Source of the DNA: Ophiodon elongatus
Lineage: Eukaryota; Chordata; Actinopteri; Perciformes; Hexagrammidae
Direction of reading: 5' to 3'
Assembly: GCA_016806645.1 (NCBI GenBank)
Contig: JACSYO010001905.1
Span: 7,501 to 71,500 of the forward strand
DNA: 64,000 nucleotides
A program made the translations under genes and the position numbers. Shown piece after piece: positions 11,901 through 25,400 of this stretch. The stretch's first letter is position 1. Every line of letters begins with the position of its first letter. The notes under the pieces are model-generated. The model made no database searches, had not been told where the DNA came from, and saw only the letters and a program-made list of their open reading frames with translations.

Positions 11901-14900
11901 AAGAGATCTTATGTGGCGATGGGGTGAATTTGGGGGGTGTAGAACACACAAACAGATATTCAATGTCCTTCCTTATAGCAACTAGGTGCAAACTGAGAAA
12001 ATCACAGTCAAATAGGGCCAGCACCATCACTGCTCCAGGGGGATGAAGTTTGGGCCAAAGCGTTGTTCCCCAGCTGTAAACAACAGGTGTTCTCCTAAAA
12101 AAAGACTCCAAAAGGCGGTTGGAGACGCAACGATTTTTTCAGCTGAAACGCTTCGGTTGCGTCTGGTTGCTATGATACAGAATATTTGCAGAAGTAAAAA
12201 TTTCGGCACAAGCTACTTGCTCTGGAAGGGAAGGCTTCAGGACAGACCCGCCAGTCTTTCTAGGTTCGTCAGATTAAATATAAATGTGTATTTCTCCTTC
12301 ATTGTTAGTGTTGTTATTCAGCACTTGTGGCCTTCTGTACATGTTGGGTTTGACAGTTTGTCTTTGTGGTATTTGTCCCGCCCCTCCTCCCCTGTGATTG
12401 GACCACTGGGTAAGAAGTGACAGTGACCCGTGCAGCTTTTCACCCAAAGTTGAGTTTCTTTAGACTCTTCTTAGACCAGAAGAAGAAAAGAAATGCCAAA
12501 CGCAGGAAGAGACGCTCAACACCATGTCACGCTAATCGCGTTTGTTGCATATCGTATATGCTACAATGCCGTGTGATCCCATTGCAAAGAAGAAGAAAAA
12601 AACGCTGGCCTCAGGAAAAAAACGCTTCGGTGGACAATGCACCTAAATCAGCAGTACATTTACACCCACTTCCTGTCAGCACGCCCAGCCCACTCACCGA
12701 TTCAATATACTGAGAGAGCAAAGGAGAAAATAAAAAATAACTTGTAAAACTTAGAAAAGGGATCCTGGCAAAGAAAACCCATCGCCGCTAGTAACTCAAC
12801 ATGTTTATACTAGTCCAGAGAAGCTTGTGAAACCACCAAAAACAGACCATTGGAAATAAAACAGTAAGACTTTTGTAAGCATGCGCCCAAGTAACAGTTA
12901 TTAGGGCAATGGAAAGACGCCGCCTTGGACCTGCAGCAAACACACTTAATGTCTTTTTGTTTGGTTGTTAACGCCCTTCAGCAACACATTCTGTGCTCTG
13001 TGGGTCTTCACATCATGTGCGATTAAAGAGGTCTTCCTCGTGTGATGAAAGAACTGCTCTGTCTATAAGCAGACTCAAATGGGTCCCAACAACGTTATTG
13101 ATCATATGCGAGAAAGTTCAACTGATTGTGTCACGCTCTTGTTTTCCAGAAGTAAAAACACAAACTATATTCGCTGCTTAGAAAAAAATATTTAATATAT
13201 ATATAAAATGGGATTCTTCTATTGTAAAGAACGTATAAATGCAAAGTCGTGAAGAGAATAAAACAATCCCAAGTGTTTTCAGGTTTCTTTTTTTGAAGGG
13301 AGGTTTCCTATTACCATCTGAAAATATTCAAAGGTCAGCAGTGGTTCAAACTGAAGGCGCTGTGGACATATTCTAACAAAAAGATCAGACAGCCACTACA
13401 CTAAAAGATATACTGCGTGCTTACCTGACAATAATCTTGCCAGAGCTAGCCGCGGACCTGAAACAAACAGAAACAATAGAGTGACTATCCAATCCAATGT
13501 GTTGTCTTTTATGAGACAATATTCATCCCGTCTGTGCTGCTCACCATGTTGTCTATAAGGATATCTAATATTTATACTGTCAACAATCCTCTGGCATTGC
13601 TCAGTGCTCTGTGATTTCCCCAGTTGCTTGCCCAATAGAGGGTATTCTACGCCATCTGTTCTTGGATACAGGTGGTTATGTTTACCTACCGAGCTCGACC
13701 ACCCACTTGGGTGACAAACACAGAAAGACTATTTTTACTTCGAAAAAGACTTGGAGCCATTTTAAGTGACTGTTGTTTCATCTGTGTCCCACACAGCCCC
13801 GGTGACATTACCCCACACAGACCAGACGTTCGGCTCTGGTGAGACCACAGAGCGACAACCGACACTCGGCTTTAATACAGGGATCCAAGCCAGCCTTCAT
13901 TTGTACAAGAGCTCTGACTGCTGCACAAATGATTGATTTACCCGATATTAAAAAACAAAACAAATATGAGCATCTGGCAATGTCCCACAAAGGATTGATT
14001 TACAAACCAGGTGTAAATAAAGGTTTGCCCACTATTTCCAATCATAGCTTTGTTTTTAGGAACTAATAATTCAACGGCAGCTTCTCCCTGGTTCAAATAC
14101 AACCTAAGACAAATTGTCCAGACCTTCAAATACCATGACAAATCATATTTTCAAAAACAGGAATCTCACATTACACCAGCTGTAACCTTGTTGTGTTCTA
14201 CTTTAACAACAAAGGGCACAAACTTTGCCTTATCAAATCGTATTGACTTATCTTTGCACAACATCCTGCTTGCTGTATGGCTCAGACACAGCTAAATGGA
14301 ACAAGATTAATAAAATATAATTTCAAAAGCATTTAGTTTTCACATGCATGGCATATGGACCAGTTATGTTGTGAGCATCCTGTCTTTTAAAAAGTCAATA
14401 CATGGTGGTATTTGAAGGCTTAAACCACTTCAACATGAGACTATGTTTGAAGAGAGTTAACGCTGCATGAGGCCGTGCTATTATCTAGCTATAAACGATA
14501 AAAAAAAAAAAAAACTGAAGGTCAGAGTTGAAAAAAAGTCAACATATCCTGAAAAGCCGACCGTAATGCAGAATTGCAGATCGCCTTCCCTCTGCCTCCA
14601 AGGTGTCTCTCGCAGCAGACTTGTCTTAGTTAATGCAAAGTGGATTGAGACGCATTACAGACCCGTCTCAGTCTGCAGGGACTGAAGGCATCATCATCGA
14701 TCCATCAAGCCCAAATATGTGTCAAATTGATGGATAACATTAGAGACCATGTGTCCCGAATGTGATGTTAATAATTAATGCATGCAGAATAATAAACTAG
14801 GTAAAAGAGAGCTATTGGCTTTCGCAGTCGATAGTCAATCCTATTTTGAGAGCCTCGCAAGATAACATAATTATGGGAAAATATATCTAATATGGAACTC

Positions 14901-17900
14901 ACACTGTATACACGTGTGCCTGTACGAGGCTGCAGGGTGACGTTACAAAGACATCCAAGGACTTTTATAGTCTACATATTGTTTCCATATTGTAATAAGA
15001 CATGTTGCTTTGCCACGTTAGCCAAATCCAGCTGGGGACTGTTTATCTAAAACGTAGCGGACTCTTTTTAAGCTGTATCTGCATGCGCTCACGACTAGAA
15101 AATAAACGTCTGTCTTGTACTTTCTGGTGCCTGTGGTTTGACTGACGACTCGCTGCCTGCACAGATTCCGTATTCATTCTCTCTTTCCCGATAACTGCTG
15201 CTGGGAAATTCACGGGCGTGGAATTTATTCAGATACCGGTCGACTATTCTACCTTAGGTTATCAGATGGTACATGTTGAAGGCACAGCTTGGGCATCTCC
15301 AAGTTTAAAAAAAAGCCTGTATCTATAACAGCTTGATGTTGAAGTGCACTTCCCTCAACTTTAACTGAACTTCGGGGTGATTGAGATAAGAGTATCTGAA
15401 GCTGCTGTGGTTAACAGCTTCCTGAAAGCTCATTTTTCCGTCCTTACTCGGTCGGGAGGGACATTTCATCAGAGATATTTGACAGCACACATTGGACAAG
15501 GCAGTTCATATTTTGTTTTGAGGCGAGCTAGAAGAAGATGATCGCCTGAAATTAACCACGTAGTGCACATTTTACATGCATGATGCACACATACTGTATC
15601 TTGCGGCTGTATGCAGAAATGCCTCTGCCGGGGAATAACTATTAATGACTGATGCATGACAAATGGAGCCGCTCTGAAGGTGAGCAAGCGGGACAGAAAA
15701 CATATCTTCTTGAGGCCATTTCTTTCACAAGCTTTGGATTTTGTCATTTCGAGTCTTCGAATGGGTGAACACGGACAACCCTGAGACAAGTGAACCTCTG
15801 CATCTCTTACATAACCAACAGGAAGATACAATAAAAGGCTGGAAGACTGCCCCAACTCAGTCCCACTGAAGTATAACGGCACAGTGAACTGGCCTTGAGA
15901 GCACACTGCATCATCTCCAGCCGCTGATGATTCACATCAACACTGAGGCTCACTGTTAGAAGCAGCGTGTGGGTACAAATATTCATTCATTTCTTTCTTT
16001 CTTTATACCGCCGCATATTTAAAAGCAATATCTTTTCTCTATACCTCGTGGATGAACGCACTCCAGGTCAAATTTCTTCAAAAACATAGCTGCTTGGTTT
16101 GCAAATTATTAGATGGGCAGCCGACAACAAACACAAAGCAATTTTGGGGAAATGAATGCGTGCGTTGCATCGAAAGGCTCGACACTTTCTTTCAGCACCA
16201 ATATGACAACACTTAAAATGGTAAACAGAGCTGGGGCACTGAGTTTTACCATTAATACAGGAGAACGTGTTATGACTGGTTATTTCTAGTGTCACAGGGA
16301 TAAAAAGGATGATCTTTACAGACCTAGAGCAGAAAATAACCAAAACCTTCCTGCAGGCAGCTTGTGGGATAGAGAGACAGACTCTTGGCTTTCCGACATG
16401 TCAGTCTGACTGAAGTCTCTCTTCCCTGTGACACCGTCAGTTTCCACCTCTGAAATTCTCATTTCCTCCACACACACACTTTCAACAGCTCAACAATACA
16501 GGACAGCAACATAAGCAAGATGTTGCATAATGTTTCAGGTGCAAAGTCTTTAGCAAATAGCCGACTCAACGATTATGGTTATGTTGCAGGTATGAATTAA
16601 TGGCTTTTCATTGAGCCAATGAACACCTCTTTGCTGTTCTACATCTTACTAGGTTGTCCTTAACAAAATCACTGCTTCCAGTTGTAAGTTGGAAAATACA
16701 CAGATATGAATGAACCGTGTGCCTTTAGAAAGACAAACATAATGTCGGTATATTAGGTTGAAAACTAAATATTGTATATGCACTCTGTAACAAACCCTTC
16801 TCTAGCATGATATTTGGCCACAAATAATAATATCCCTTATCCTCACATCAACAACAAGAGTATTGTCCACAAGTCAATTTCAAACCTTCACTTAAAACGT
16901 ATTTCAAAAAGATGTGCATCACTGAGGCTGTAATTCAAGTCTTCTCCAATCGGCTCACTGCGAGCTAACTATAAACCACAACTGTAGTCTTCGTCAGTGA
17001 GGTATCAGGTGAACAAAAACTTCTGACTGTTGACGAATGATGTTGGTCAAAAGGGAAACTACAGCCAACTGTTTGCGTTGAACAGATAGTGATAAACCAG
17101 CTGCCAGCGTAACACAGACAGGTGACAGATGACACAAACAAAGTTCAGTGGACTGGTGGCTCAAGCCTCAGAGTCTTGGGAACATTCAGCCCAACGGGAC
17201 TCTGCGAACTTGGTCCGTTTCTCCTGAATTGCTTAGAGTCCGCATTGAAGAAGCTTAGTTCAGTCTAACCCATATCTACTGAGCAGTCTCACATTCAAAC
17301 CAAAACCTACAAGCGGCCTGCAGCTTCAATGAGCACATACGTTTTGAGATTTTTACGAAGCAAAACACGCACAGTAACTATCTTTTGCCATTGCATTGGA
17401 CCGAGTGTTGGGACCACGGAGGAGAACCGGATACAGCGTGTGGAGGCGGTGCCCCTTTCACATGAAAGTTGCTCAATCGAGCATGAAGCAAAAAATAGTT
17501 TGACCTAGTATCACATTAAAAAGTGAAAAGTATAAAATTACCCAGATCTGCCTCTAATTGGGCTCATTCACATGAACAAAGGACGGACAATGACTCTGGA
17601 TTTGACTATTAGTGCATTTTACAACTTTTAGGACCTTTAGGTTAATCATGTTTTTAATAAGAGCTGTTCAACTGTTCAAACAGGGAAGTTGATTTACCTC
17701 AAAACAAAACGTATCCACTGAGTTACAGATGTTTTCCCCAAAGTAAGTCTTTGGGGAAAAAAAGTATTTTTGGGCCCAAAGGCATTTGGCCACTAGGTAA
17801 AATTTGTTTCCAAGCCTGGTGCTCTTCCTGCCAGCTTTGTTGGGAAACACACGGGAAACATGGTCACATTAATCAGGTGGACAACGTACTCACAATCACA

Positions 17901-20234
17901 TGCTTTGCATGTCTCGGTAGCGTGGGAGCAAACTGAAGCATCCACAGGACACGCACATGTGCAAACCACCGAGCCACCGCGCTGTGCATATGATCATATG
18001 TATTTCCCTTGTTGCGTTTATCGCATGCTTTCACAATATTGTGCATAGTATGTAAAACATACATGCATGAGCAACCCACGGAGACACGATATTTGCATGT
18101 GAAACTTACTTGGATGCTAAAAGTGATTCTAATCATAATTCAAATTAAAAGCACCTCCAACGAGTTTCATTCTCCTTCAGATGGAGTATGTAAAGCGCAA
18201 CTACATTAAGATTGTTGACATTTTAATGTTGCCTGTCTCACTGGCATATATCCAGAAAGCTAACCAAAGAGCCCTTTAATGGCCATTTTATTTTACGACG
18301 CATGTACCTTTGCTAATCAGCAGCAGTAGATGCTGTCAGGTTCCTAAAGACACAGCGAGGTGGCTCAAGCCTACCTGTGTGACGGGAAAAGTGTTTCATG
18401 CTCACACCAGCTCAAACTTTTTTAATTGAATTATGTTCCAGCAAACAAGATTATTCTTAAGTCCAAGTCATGTGGGCATCAAGCTTTAGGAAGCGTGCAC
18501 TTGATGTGCACCAGCATGCTCTATAAACACACCCTGTGACAACGCGTGGGCAAAATACGATTAAAACAGTTGAACCCCCAGTAGAAGGCTGGGCATGAAG
18601 GCCGCAGTGTCCCCAAACAACTAGGAGAGGTTTCAAACAGAGGACAATACCCTTTTCAAAAGCATTAAACCCCAAGGCTAATATATGGACCAATATAACC
18701 TTCACTTTTCGCTCAAGTTATTTTAAACAAAAGATGTTGTGTTCTCTTGGAATAAATACTGAATTCACTTTTGAAAAGATTGATAATTACAGTTTATTAC
18801 ACTCTGTACTTGACTGCAGATCAACTTCCTATTTGCCCAAGAACCAAACACAAATAACTATAAGAAGTACACAGTGTTGCTTGCACTGTGTTTTCCGGGC
18901 ACTCCTTTTTATCAAGCCAAACAATAACGTGTTTATTTACGACTTGAACTGATAACAGAAGATGGTTCAGGGTCTCCCAGAGCAGGCCGAACCATTATAA
19001 ACAATCATTCCTGCCTATATCTATTCAGATTTCCCACACTAACAGGTAATCTAGGATGTTGGCCATGGGGGTTGTGCAATATGTCTCCGTTGTCAGAAGG
19101 TGTGGAGCCTGTGTGTATGAGCCAACTGTTACATGGAAGCTGTGTGTTGTTGGATGATTACATCTTCTGTGAAAGTCCAGAAAAAGATTTCCCTACACGG
19201 ATATTGAAAGTATAACTTATTGTATTTTAGCTTCTCCAAATCCACCCGTTTGTCAGGATCACAAGATGAGGCCGATGGGAAACCACAAGATGCTTTTATG
19301 TTCTTGCTGCTTAAAGGAATCCAGGAAAGACGATCAAAGCTCATGTTCAGGCTTTCAATTGAGACAAATTATCTGAAAACATGTCCCCGTTTGATCTTTA
19401 AAAACTGGCATTTTGTGACAGACTTGACTACCTGAAGAGGCCTATAGTGTGCCAATAATATATTGTAAGTGGCTATATTATGGAAAACAAACAGGTACAT
19501 TATGTATTTGCTGTTCTTAATAAAATCAGATTGTGTCTGCAGTTCGCCTTGAACACAAACAACAAAAAGCATCTTCAGGAAAGTGTCATGACAGTTGCAT
19601 TGCTGTGTTGTTTAACACTGGGATGTTTGAGTGTGTGGCTCAAAGATGAGTCAATGAGAGATTTTGTGATGCAGGAGCACGAATCTCTGACATGCATTTA
19701 AAACACACGTAACAGCTCCACGTCTGAGCGGACACACGCACTTAGGTTAAATTGCCTGTAAAGATACCCACCTCTTAAAACAGGAGTGAAGTTAAATCTT
19801 AATAACACAATTCATCAATACAGCTAAATTAATAAGTGTCAGAATAGCTCATGGAAGAGGTCTATCTGGAGAAAAAACAAATAAGCATATTTTTTAAATA
19901 TAATGTGGTTTGGTGGAATGTATACATATTGAGTTTTTTTGTTCGAAGAGGTCTTTATTTGCCCACTTTTTAAATGTATTTTTACTGCTACAGTGGAGCG
20001 GTCCTCCACACTGCCCAACAGTCGCTCGGCAGCGGGTTAAAGAACTACCCGAGCCCCCGGTTCGTCCAGCGGGCCTCTCCGCCCGACCCGTAATCTCCGC
20101 TCCTCTCTTCCACGCAGAGCCCGCGGGAATAAAACAACTCGGGTATATTTACCTGTCCGTGGTGGGTCCGTTAACGTGAGGACGAAGAGGAGAGAGAAGA
20201 GGACGAAACTGCTGCTGTCAGCCGTTGGCAACAT
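5104..20234 (-). CDS. dgcr2: Integral membrane protein DGCR2/IDD
   Basis: Single-pass type I membrane protein, a putative adhesion receptor. Exons: 20153-20234, 11639-11761, 9097-9183, 8547-8757, 7865-7941, 7567-7749, 7243-7446, 6630-6782, 5422-5658, 5104-5333; total 1587 nt, 528 residues (human about 550). Order: signal peptide (MLPTADSSSFVLFSLLFVL), LDL-receptor class A repeat (about 28-68; CDGW...CEDKSDE), linker with VAQPVRF, C-type lectin domain (about 99-253; WHHYEKTSSCY, SWHAENCYKKFPFLC), cysteine-rich VWFC domain (about 255-322; CLSCTCHDGEPEMC), TM helix (about 335-355), basic stop-transfer (RQRRRER), and a cytoplasmic tail with two PPPPY motifs able to bind WW domains. It ends in STVV, a possible PDZ ligand. 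The start is the ATG before the signal peptide. Intron 1 is large (8.4 kb) and holds a candidate extra exon, listed separately. Confidence 0.96.
6005..6072. repeat. Teleost dispersed repeat end (ATATTTATATAGC...AAAGTGCTTTACA type)
   Basis: In a dgcr2 intron. The sequence has the hallmark stretch TTTATATAGC followed by CAAAGTGCTTTACA, which I recognise as a common end of dispersed elements in teleost genomes. Only about 70 bases are recognisable. The family is not assigned. Confidence 0.5.
8803..8902. repeat. Compound microsatellite: alternating GC/AC tract then (ACAG)n
   Basis: About 26 bases of alternating purine-pyrimidine (GCGCACGC...) run directly into about 75 bases of perfect CAGA/ACAG tetranucleotide (8828-8902, about 18 units). 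In dgcr2 orientation this is (CTGT)n, lying 70-145 nt upstream of the acceptor of the first lectin-domain exon (acceptor AG just above 8757). Confidence 0.95.
11307..11329 (+). other. G-quadruplex-type tract in a dgcr2 intron
   Basis: Four G runs (three of five, one of four) are separated by single A residues on the plus strand, so the C-rich strand is the transcribed-RNA sense for dgcr2. It matches the canonical G3+N1-7 pattern with very short loops. It lies about 310 nt downstream of the LDLa exon donor. Confidence 0.75.
12123..12164. repeat. Short inverted repeat in dgcr2 intron 1
   Basis: AGACGCAAC at 12123-12131 is the reverse complement of GTTGCGTCT at 12156-12164, giving a 9-bp stem with a 24-nt loop. 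No known element was recognised around it. Confidence 0.5.
13425..13457 (-). other. Candidate 33-nt in-frame cassette exon of dgcr2
   Basis: Within dgcr2 intron 1, a 33-nt open segment is bounded by a strong acceptor (pyrimidine tract then TTTGTTTCAG) and a strong donor (CAG|GTAAGC). Phases match both neighbours (1 in, 1 out), so inclusion adds GPRLALARLLS between the signal peptide and the LDLa repeat without breaking the frame; skipping also keeps the frame. From memory, human DGCR2 joins these two exons directly. Whether this exon is used is unknown. Confidence 0.5.
17732..17780. repeat. Perfect 12-bp hairpin followed by a 12-bp palindrome
   Basis: TTTTCCCCAAAG (17732-17743) and CTTTGGGGAAAA (17749-17760) form a perfect stem with a 5-nt loop. 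The palindrome TTTGGGCCCAAA follows at 17769-17780. It lies deep in dgcr2 intron 1. The stem is too short for a typical miRNA precursor. Confidence 0.55.
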
Positions 20235-20446
20235 TTATCCTCCATTCATAGTAACTCCTCTATCCAGAAATGTTAAAAAAAGATACCGAGGATCCGCACC
20301 GCCGCCCTCTCTCTGGAGTTAAAACCCTAAACTCTCAACACACTTTACACCCATGATGCGCCCTCAAAGAGGCGGCTGGTGGAGAACAAACAGAGTCTCT
20401 GGAGCATCGTCGCACCGCACAGCGACGCGGATTGTGGTTTAATCTC

Positions 20447-20625
20447 GGCTAACGTCAGCTAACTGGAGTCCACGTCCGTCCTCCTCCTCTCCCGCTGCTC
20501 GCTGTGGAGCGCCGTTGATCCAAGATGGCCGCTGACTCCCATCACAACAATCCCAAACATTCGACACAGTCCGTCAGCTGGAGGAGCCGTTGGGGGGCGG
20601 GGCTAAAACGATCGGGGGGCGGGGC
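20447..20625 (-). promoter_or_regulatory. dgcr2 CpG-rich promoter with GC boxes and YY1-like site
   Basis: Upstream of the dgcr2 ATG (20234). Seen: a GGCTAACGTCAGCTAAC motif (20447-20464), a YY1-like AAGATGGCCGC (about 20522-20532), and two identical GGGGCGGGGC boxes at 20594-20603 and 20616-20625. No TATA box was seen, fitting a dispersed housekeeping promoter. An alternating GCGCGCGTGTG tract follows at about 20660-20699. Confidence 0.7.
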
Positions 20626-20659
20626 CAAGACGCTTTTACCCGGAGTGACACACGATAAC

Positions 20660-21473
20660 CAGCGCGCGTGTGCTCGCGCGTGTGTGTGTGCGTGTGTGAG
20701 AGATTATTATGAGATGAATCCGACCTAACATATTATCAGTGAGCTGCTGACACGCAGGGCTGCTTATTTACAGTCGGTTACACAAATCAGAAGATTTTGA
20801 TGAAGTGTGATTGTACCAATTAAAAAGAGCTAATTATACAACAAAGTTTAACTTCATTTTTTTCGTGAACTCTCCTCATCCATTCAATCAAGTTAAGCGG
20901 ATATTTATTCCATTTAAATTTAATCAATTTGTTATTTCACTTGAAGTGGTCATGAAACGGGATTTGCCTTTCTCATTTGGGAAATATTTGTAGTAAAATT
21001 GCATAAATATGCATTGCTAACGTGAATGTTATTATATAATTTGCTTTATTTCGTGGTCTTCCTTCTCTTCCTGAGACAGTCCGACCTATTTGACCTTGTG
21101 AGAACCCATGGGTCAAACTCCCAAGACGGCAATTATCATAACAAGTGAGTCCATGTCTTACTTTTGTTACCATATTAAATATCTTAACACCTGTTTCCGT
21201 CTTTAAGTCACATGATGAGGTATGTTAGGAACCAGGATCCTACCATCAATGGTCATGTACATCAAGGTCATATGACTATAGTTTTAACTGCTTTTGTGAC
21301 GGGATCCAAATTAAAGTGGGCACATTGACTTTGACATAAACATGCATATCAGACATTCACTGTACTAAAAACCATAGGTTTGTGTCAGTATAATATCCAC
21401 AATATTATGTTTGACCCGCTCCTGGATAACATCCATGGTTATGAATACCCATTGAACCATGACGTTGTAAATC

Positions 21474-21545
<72 letters not shown>

Positions 21546-22470
21546 ACTTTCCCAACAGGACAACTTCCTCAGATAATAAATCTAGCCTTCGAGGACCTGC
21601 AGCCCCCAATGCTAAAAAAAATAAACAAAAAACCCAGACCAGACTCATTTAAACACAGTGTGTTCTGTTCCTCTGAAGCTTGCTTGAAAGAAGGAGGCAT
21701 AAAGGTATTTTTCACAGATTTGTTCAACTACCAGTAGGAGGTACAACAGATCTATTAACAAGGATGTCATGGTATTATTTGACCTTTTTTTGTCCAACGT
21801 GTCCAGTTTTATCTTAGAGTTGAAGAAAACGGTTGTATGAATGTATAATGCTGAGCCCAGCTCTGCCGGCACACTGTTTTTCTGATGTAGGGCAAAGAGA
21901 AACATTCATCATTTACATATCAGTGAGCTGTCAAACTGAAGCCTTGCATTTTGTTTTTTTTTCATTTTAAACACCAACACAATTGTTTGACATTGGGTTT
22001 GAGTAATTTCTATGACGCAGAGACAAAGACTGAAATGTCATGGCAGCATGTATGGAGAGCTGGGCGATAGCTATTAGATGACATTCATTATTGGATCAGA
22101 AACAGTTACTAGATTATATGTAAATATTAACATAATTTAAGCATGTGCTGCTGGGTAGGTTGCTGTGTGGCACAGATACCATTTGTTAGAGTGGAAACAG
22201 CTGTACAAAAATCTATAAAACATTGCATTGGGATAAAACAAAACAAAAAAAGATAAGAAATTCAAACTATACAATATAATTTGGACACTGTATTCAGCAG
22301 GGATCTATTTTAACCCGCCCACTCAAAAATATAGCAAATTCTTCATCCAGGCATCTGACTGAAAAGATGTGCTCTTTAATTTGAGAAAACTGGGTCTGAA
22401 CAGTTCATAATCAAGTTTTCCACATAATAATAAGTCTGTTTTCTACAATCCCAGCAAAGAACCGCTTCTC
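20660..22470. other. Intergenic region between dgcr2 promoter and ess2 3' end, with (TG)n
   Basis: No supportable gene. It holds an alternating purine-pyrimidine stretch near 20660-20699, a (TG)n microsatellite at 21477-21543, and otherwise AT-rich sequence. The last few hundred bases before 22471 are probably the ess2 3' untranslated region. Confidence 0.6.
21477..21543. repeat. (TG)n dinucleotide microsatellite
   Basis: About 33 uninterrupted TG units between dgcr2 and ess2. It creates artificial Cys-Val open frames. Confidence 0.98.
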
Positions 22471-25400
22471 TTAGAAGAAATCGGCGGCTTTCCGTCTCTT
22501 TGGAAGTTGCAGCAGATCGTCCGTCAGTGATGTAACGTCCTGAGAGCTCGGCGTCTTGGCTTTGTTTGGTGTTGGCGTTCCTGTGGGAGTGGCTGGGCCA
22601 CCGAAAGGAGACTTGCAGCCAGTGACTTGATGTGAGGGCGACGGGGTGTAACTTGCTCGTAATGCTTTGTCCGTGTATTTACTCGATGTCCGATTTACGA
22701 GCCTCTGCAGGGCGGGAGTGAGGGCTGGGCTCAGACCTTTAGGAGTAAGACTGCAACACAAAAGTTCATGTGGTCAGTTAAGGACAGTATCAATTCCTTC
22801 ACAACTGCATCAATAAATAATCTAAAATTCAAGATTAACATTTCCCTTATAAAAAGACAGGAGTTAACAGATGTCGTAAGCTGTCGTTACTCGTTAAAGC
22901 AAATATAATCAAGAGGGAGGAAATGTCTTTACCTTGCAAGATTCTCTGTGACCTTTCGCAAAGCCTCCTGTTTCTTTGCACGGTTTTTAGCAGCAGCTTC
23001 GTTGGCCATCTTTAAACCCAGCCTCTCTCGTCTTCCTGGTTCTGGAATCTTTCACAACACATGTTCAATGTCAACATTTTACAACAACAACAAAACAAAT
23101 AAACAATGATTAATAAAGAGTTTGCTACCACTGGAGGTTCAGTACCTTAAATGACGGACCGTGATTCCTCTCAATATATGGGCTGTCGGATCCATCCAGA
23201 CGAAATGGGGTGCTCTCAATCTCACCCCAGGTCATCAGAGGCGAATCAGTTAAACCTGAGGGGACAGAAACTGCTTTGAGAGATCTACTCCAAGTGTAAG
23301 AAGGTTGCTGAATGAGCCATACGAGGCACACACATTTAGTTTGATCCGTCTCAGGACTGTTCCTGAGACCTACTTACCAGGTGCTGGGGATGGCATACTT
23401 TCAAAGCCATATCCATTCACTGTTGGGGATTCATGTGGGATGAGCTCTTTCCCATCAGGTCCTACTTTACCCTGTTTGAACTGGACAGAAAACATGATAC
23501 ATCAGCTACATCAATCTTGACTTAAGACTTTTATTCAACTAAAGAAAAGACTGCCAGTATAAAATGTACCTGTGCATTGAGGGCTGCAGCCTGCTGAATC
23601 TGGCTTTTGTTGAGAGCTTTGCTGAATGGGTCTCCAGCGAAGCGTGTGTTCTTGTGAATTACCTCCCGTGGCTTCTTAAATAGATCATCGTCGTCTTTAA
23701 CACCTGATTAAAAAAATTAAGTAAAAAGACATGAAAATGTATTTTTCTCTCACTGCGAAATATCATAAATGACTTGCCTCCAATAGGGATTAATGTCGCA
23801 TGAATAAAAGAAGGAAATTCATTCCAAGTTTGGTCTTCTTACCCTCTGGATAATACATCAAGGCATTCTTCGCTTTGTACTCCCATGTCTCAAGTCCAGC
23901 TTTGACACACTCAAGCGCTGCTTTCTCCGCAGATGGCAATGCAAGGTTCTCGTCGTGGCGCTGAAAAATACCAGAAGTGTTTATAAATGTTTTCAATGTA
24001 GCCTAAAGGTGTACCGATACTTTCATAATTGTCTGACTGACAGTTATCAACTGCAAATAAAATGATGCAACCCTCATTACCATTGAAGACGTGGTTTTGT
24101 GTGCCAGAGTAAGCTACAAACCTTAATCTGACATAAACATAACATGCACCAATTTGGTCAAAGGGAATGTACTCAAAATCTAATTTTGATCGATTTATAA
24201 TAATTCTATGACACTGCTGTAATCCAAACACATCATTCCTTTGCTTTTAATTTAATTTAAATGTTTAACTCTGCACACACACATACCTGTTTGTATTCAG
24301 CCTCAGCCTCGTATAACCAGGAATGCCTCAGCCTCTCCTTGTCTTCTGCCAGATCCATTATCTGCTCAAATGATGCATTATCCTCACTGGTATTTTTAGC
24401 AAGGAAGCGGTCCAGAGGGGGCAGCTCTTTCTCCTCCTTTTCACCATCCTTGGTCTCTAGAAATACAAGATCAATAGAAATAAGGTTAATTTACTTGTGA
24501 GTATTTGTAATTCTATTCATTGAGAATTACGGACTCAACATGATTTCAATAAGTTCATTTGAGAGGTTTCTTTGTAGGAAACAGATAAATATAATAATAA
24601 AAGGACAGAACATTGCTGTCTTATCTGTTCTGTTCATCTTAATTTTAAGAAAATAGATACTTACCCCCATCTAAACCTTTATGAGTGGAGGAGGGAGACC
24701 CTGAGTGGCCAACTGGGGTCTCAAAGCTCGCTGGTGTCACATCTGAAATACAAAGAGGAACAAACGGGAATAAAATAGACATAAAGCTCATTTACACAGA
24801 ATATTTCAGTCTATAAATAAGGTATAACAACATGAAAATACGGTGGTCTATTTCACTCCTCATACTACTCACAGGGGGCAGAAGATCGTGGTGTAGATTT
24901 GGTCAAGGACGATCCATATCGGATGGATATCTCTCTCATTCTCTCCAGGTCACCGGTTTCCTCCGCATCAAGATAGTCCTTCTGCGCCTGCAGTTTAGTC
25001 ACATCGGGGAAGAAGTCCCTCTGGATGATCTTTTCTAAACTCTGTCGGAAGGGAAGATAATGACAGATAATGTTGGTGCAATGAAGAAGAACAATTGTAG
25101 AATTGACATGTTTAACGTTAAAGCTCTGTTTCCATGGATTGTGGTTATATCTGGTCCCTTGTCCTGCCCGACACCTACTGCTATTGTCATTATTATTTAT
25201 AGTTGCATTGCTATTAGTATTGCCAATACCATTACTGCTTCTATTATCATTACTATTCTACTTTTTCATCATGCCTACTACTCATTATATAAATCATTTC
25301 TGTCATATGCATTGAATGTGTTATAACTTATGTTGTTCATTCTGTGCACTACATTGTACTTCTGTCCATCTTGAGAGAGGGATCCTCTTCTGTTGCTCTC

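Noticed and set aside
15469..15906. 145-codon minus frame in dgcr2 intron 1
   Set aside because: No domain or codon signal recognised; the intron is large enough for such a frame by chance.
21380..21737. Cys-Val repeat open frames across (TG)n
   Set aside because: Microsatellite translation; not a protein.
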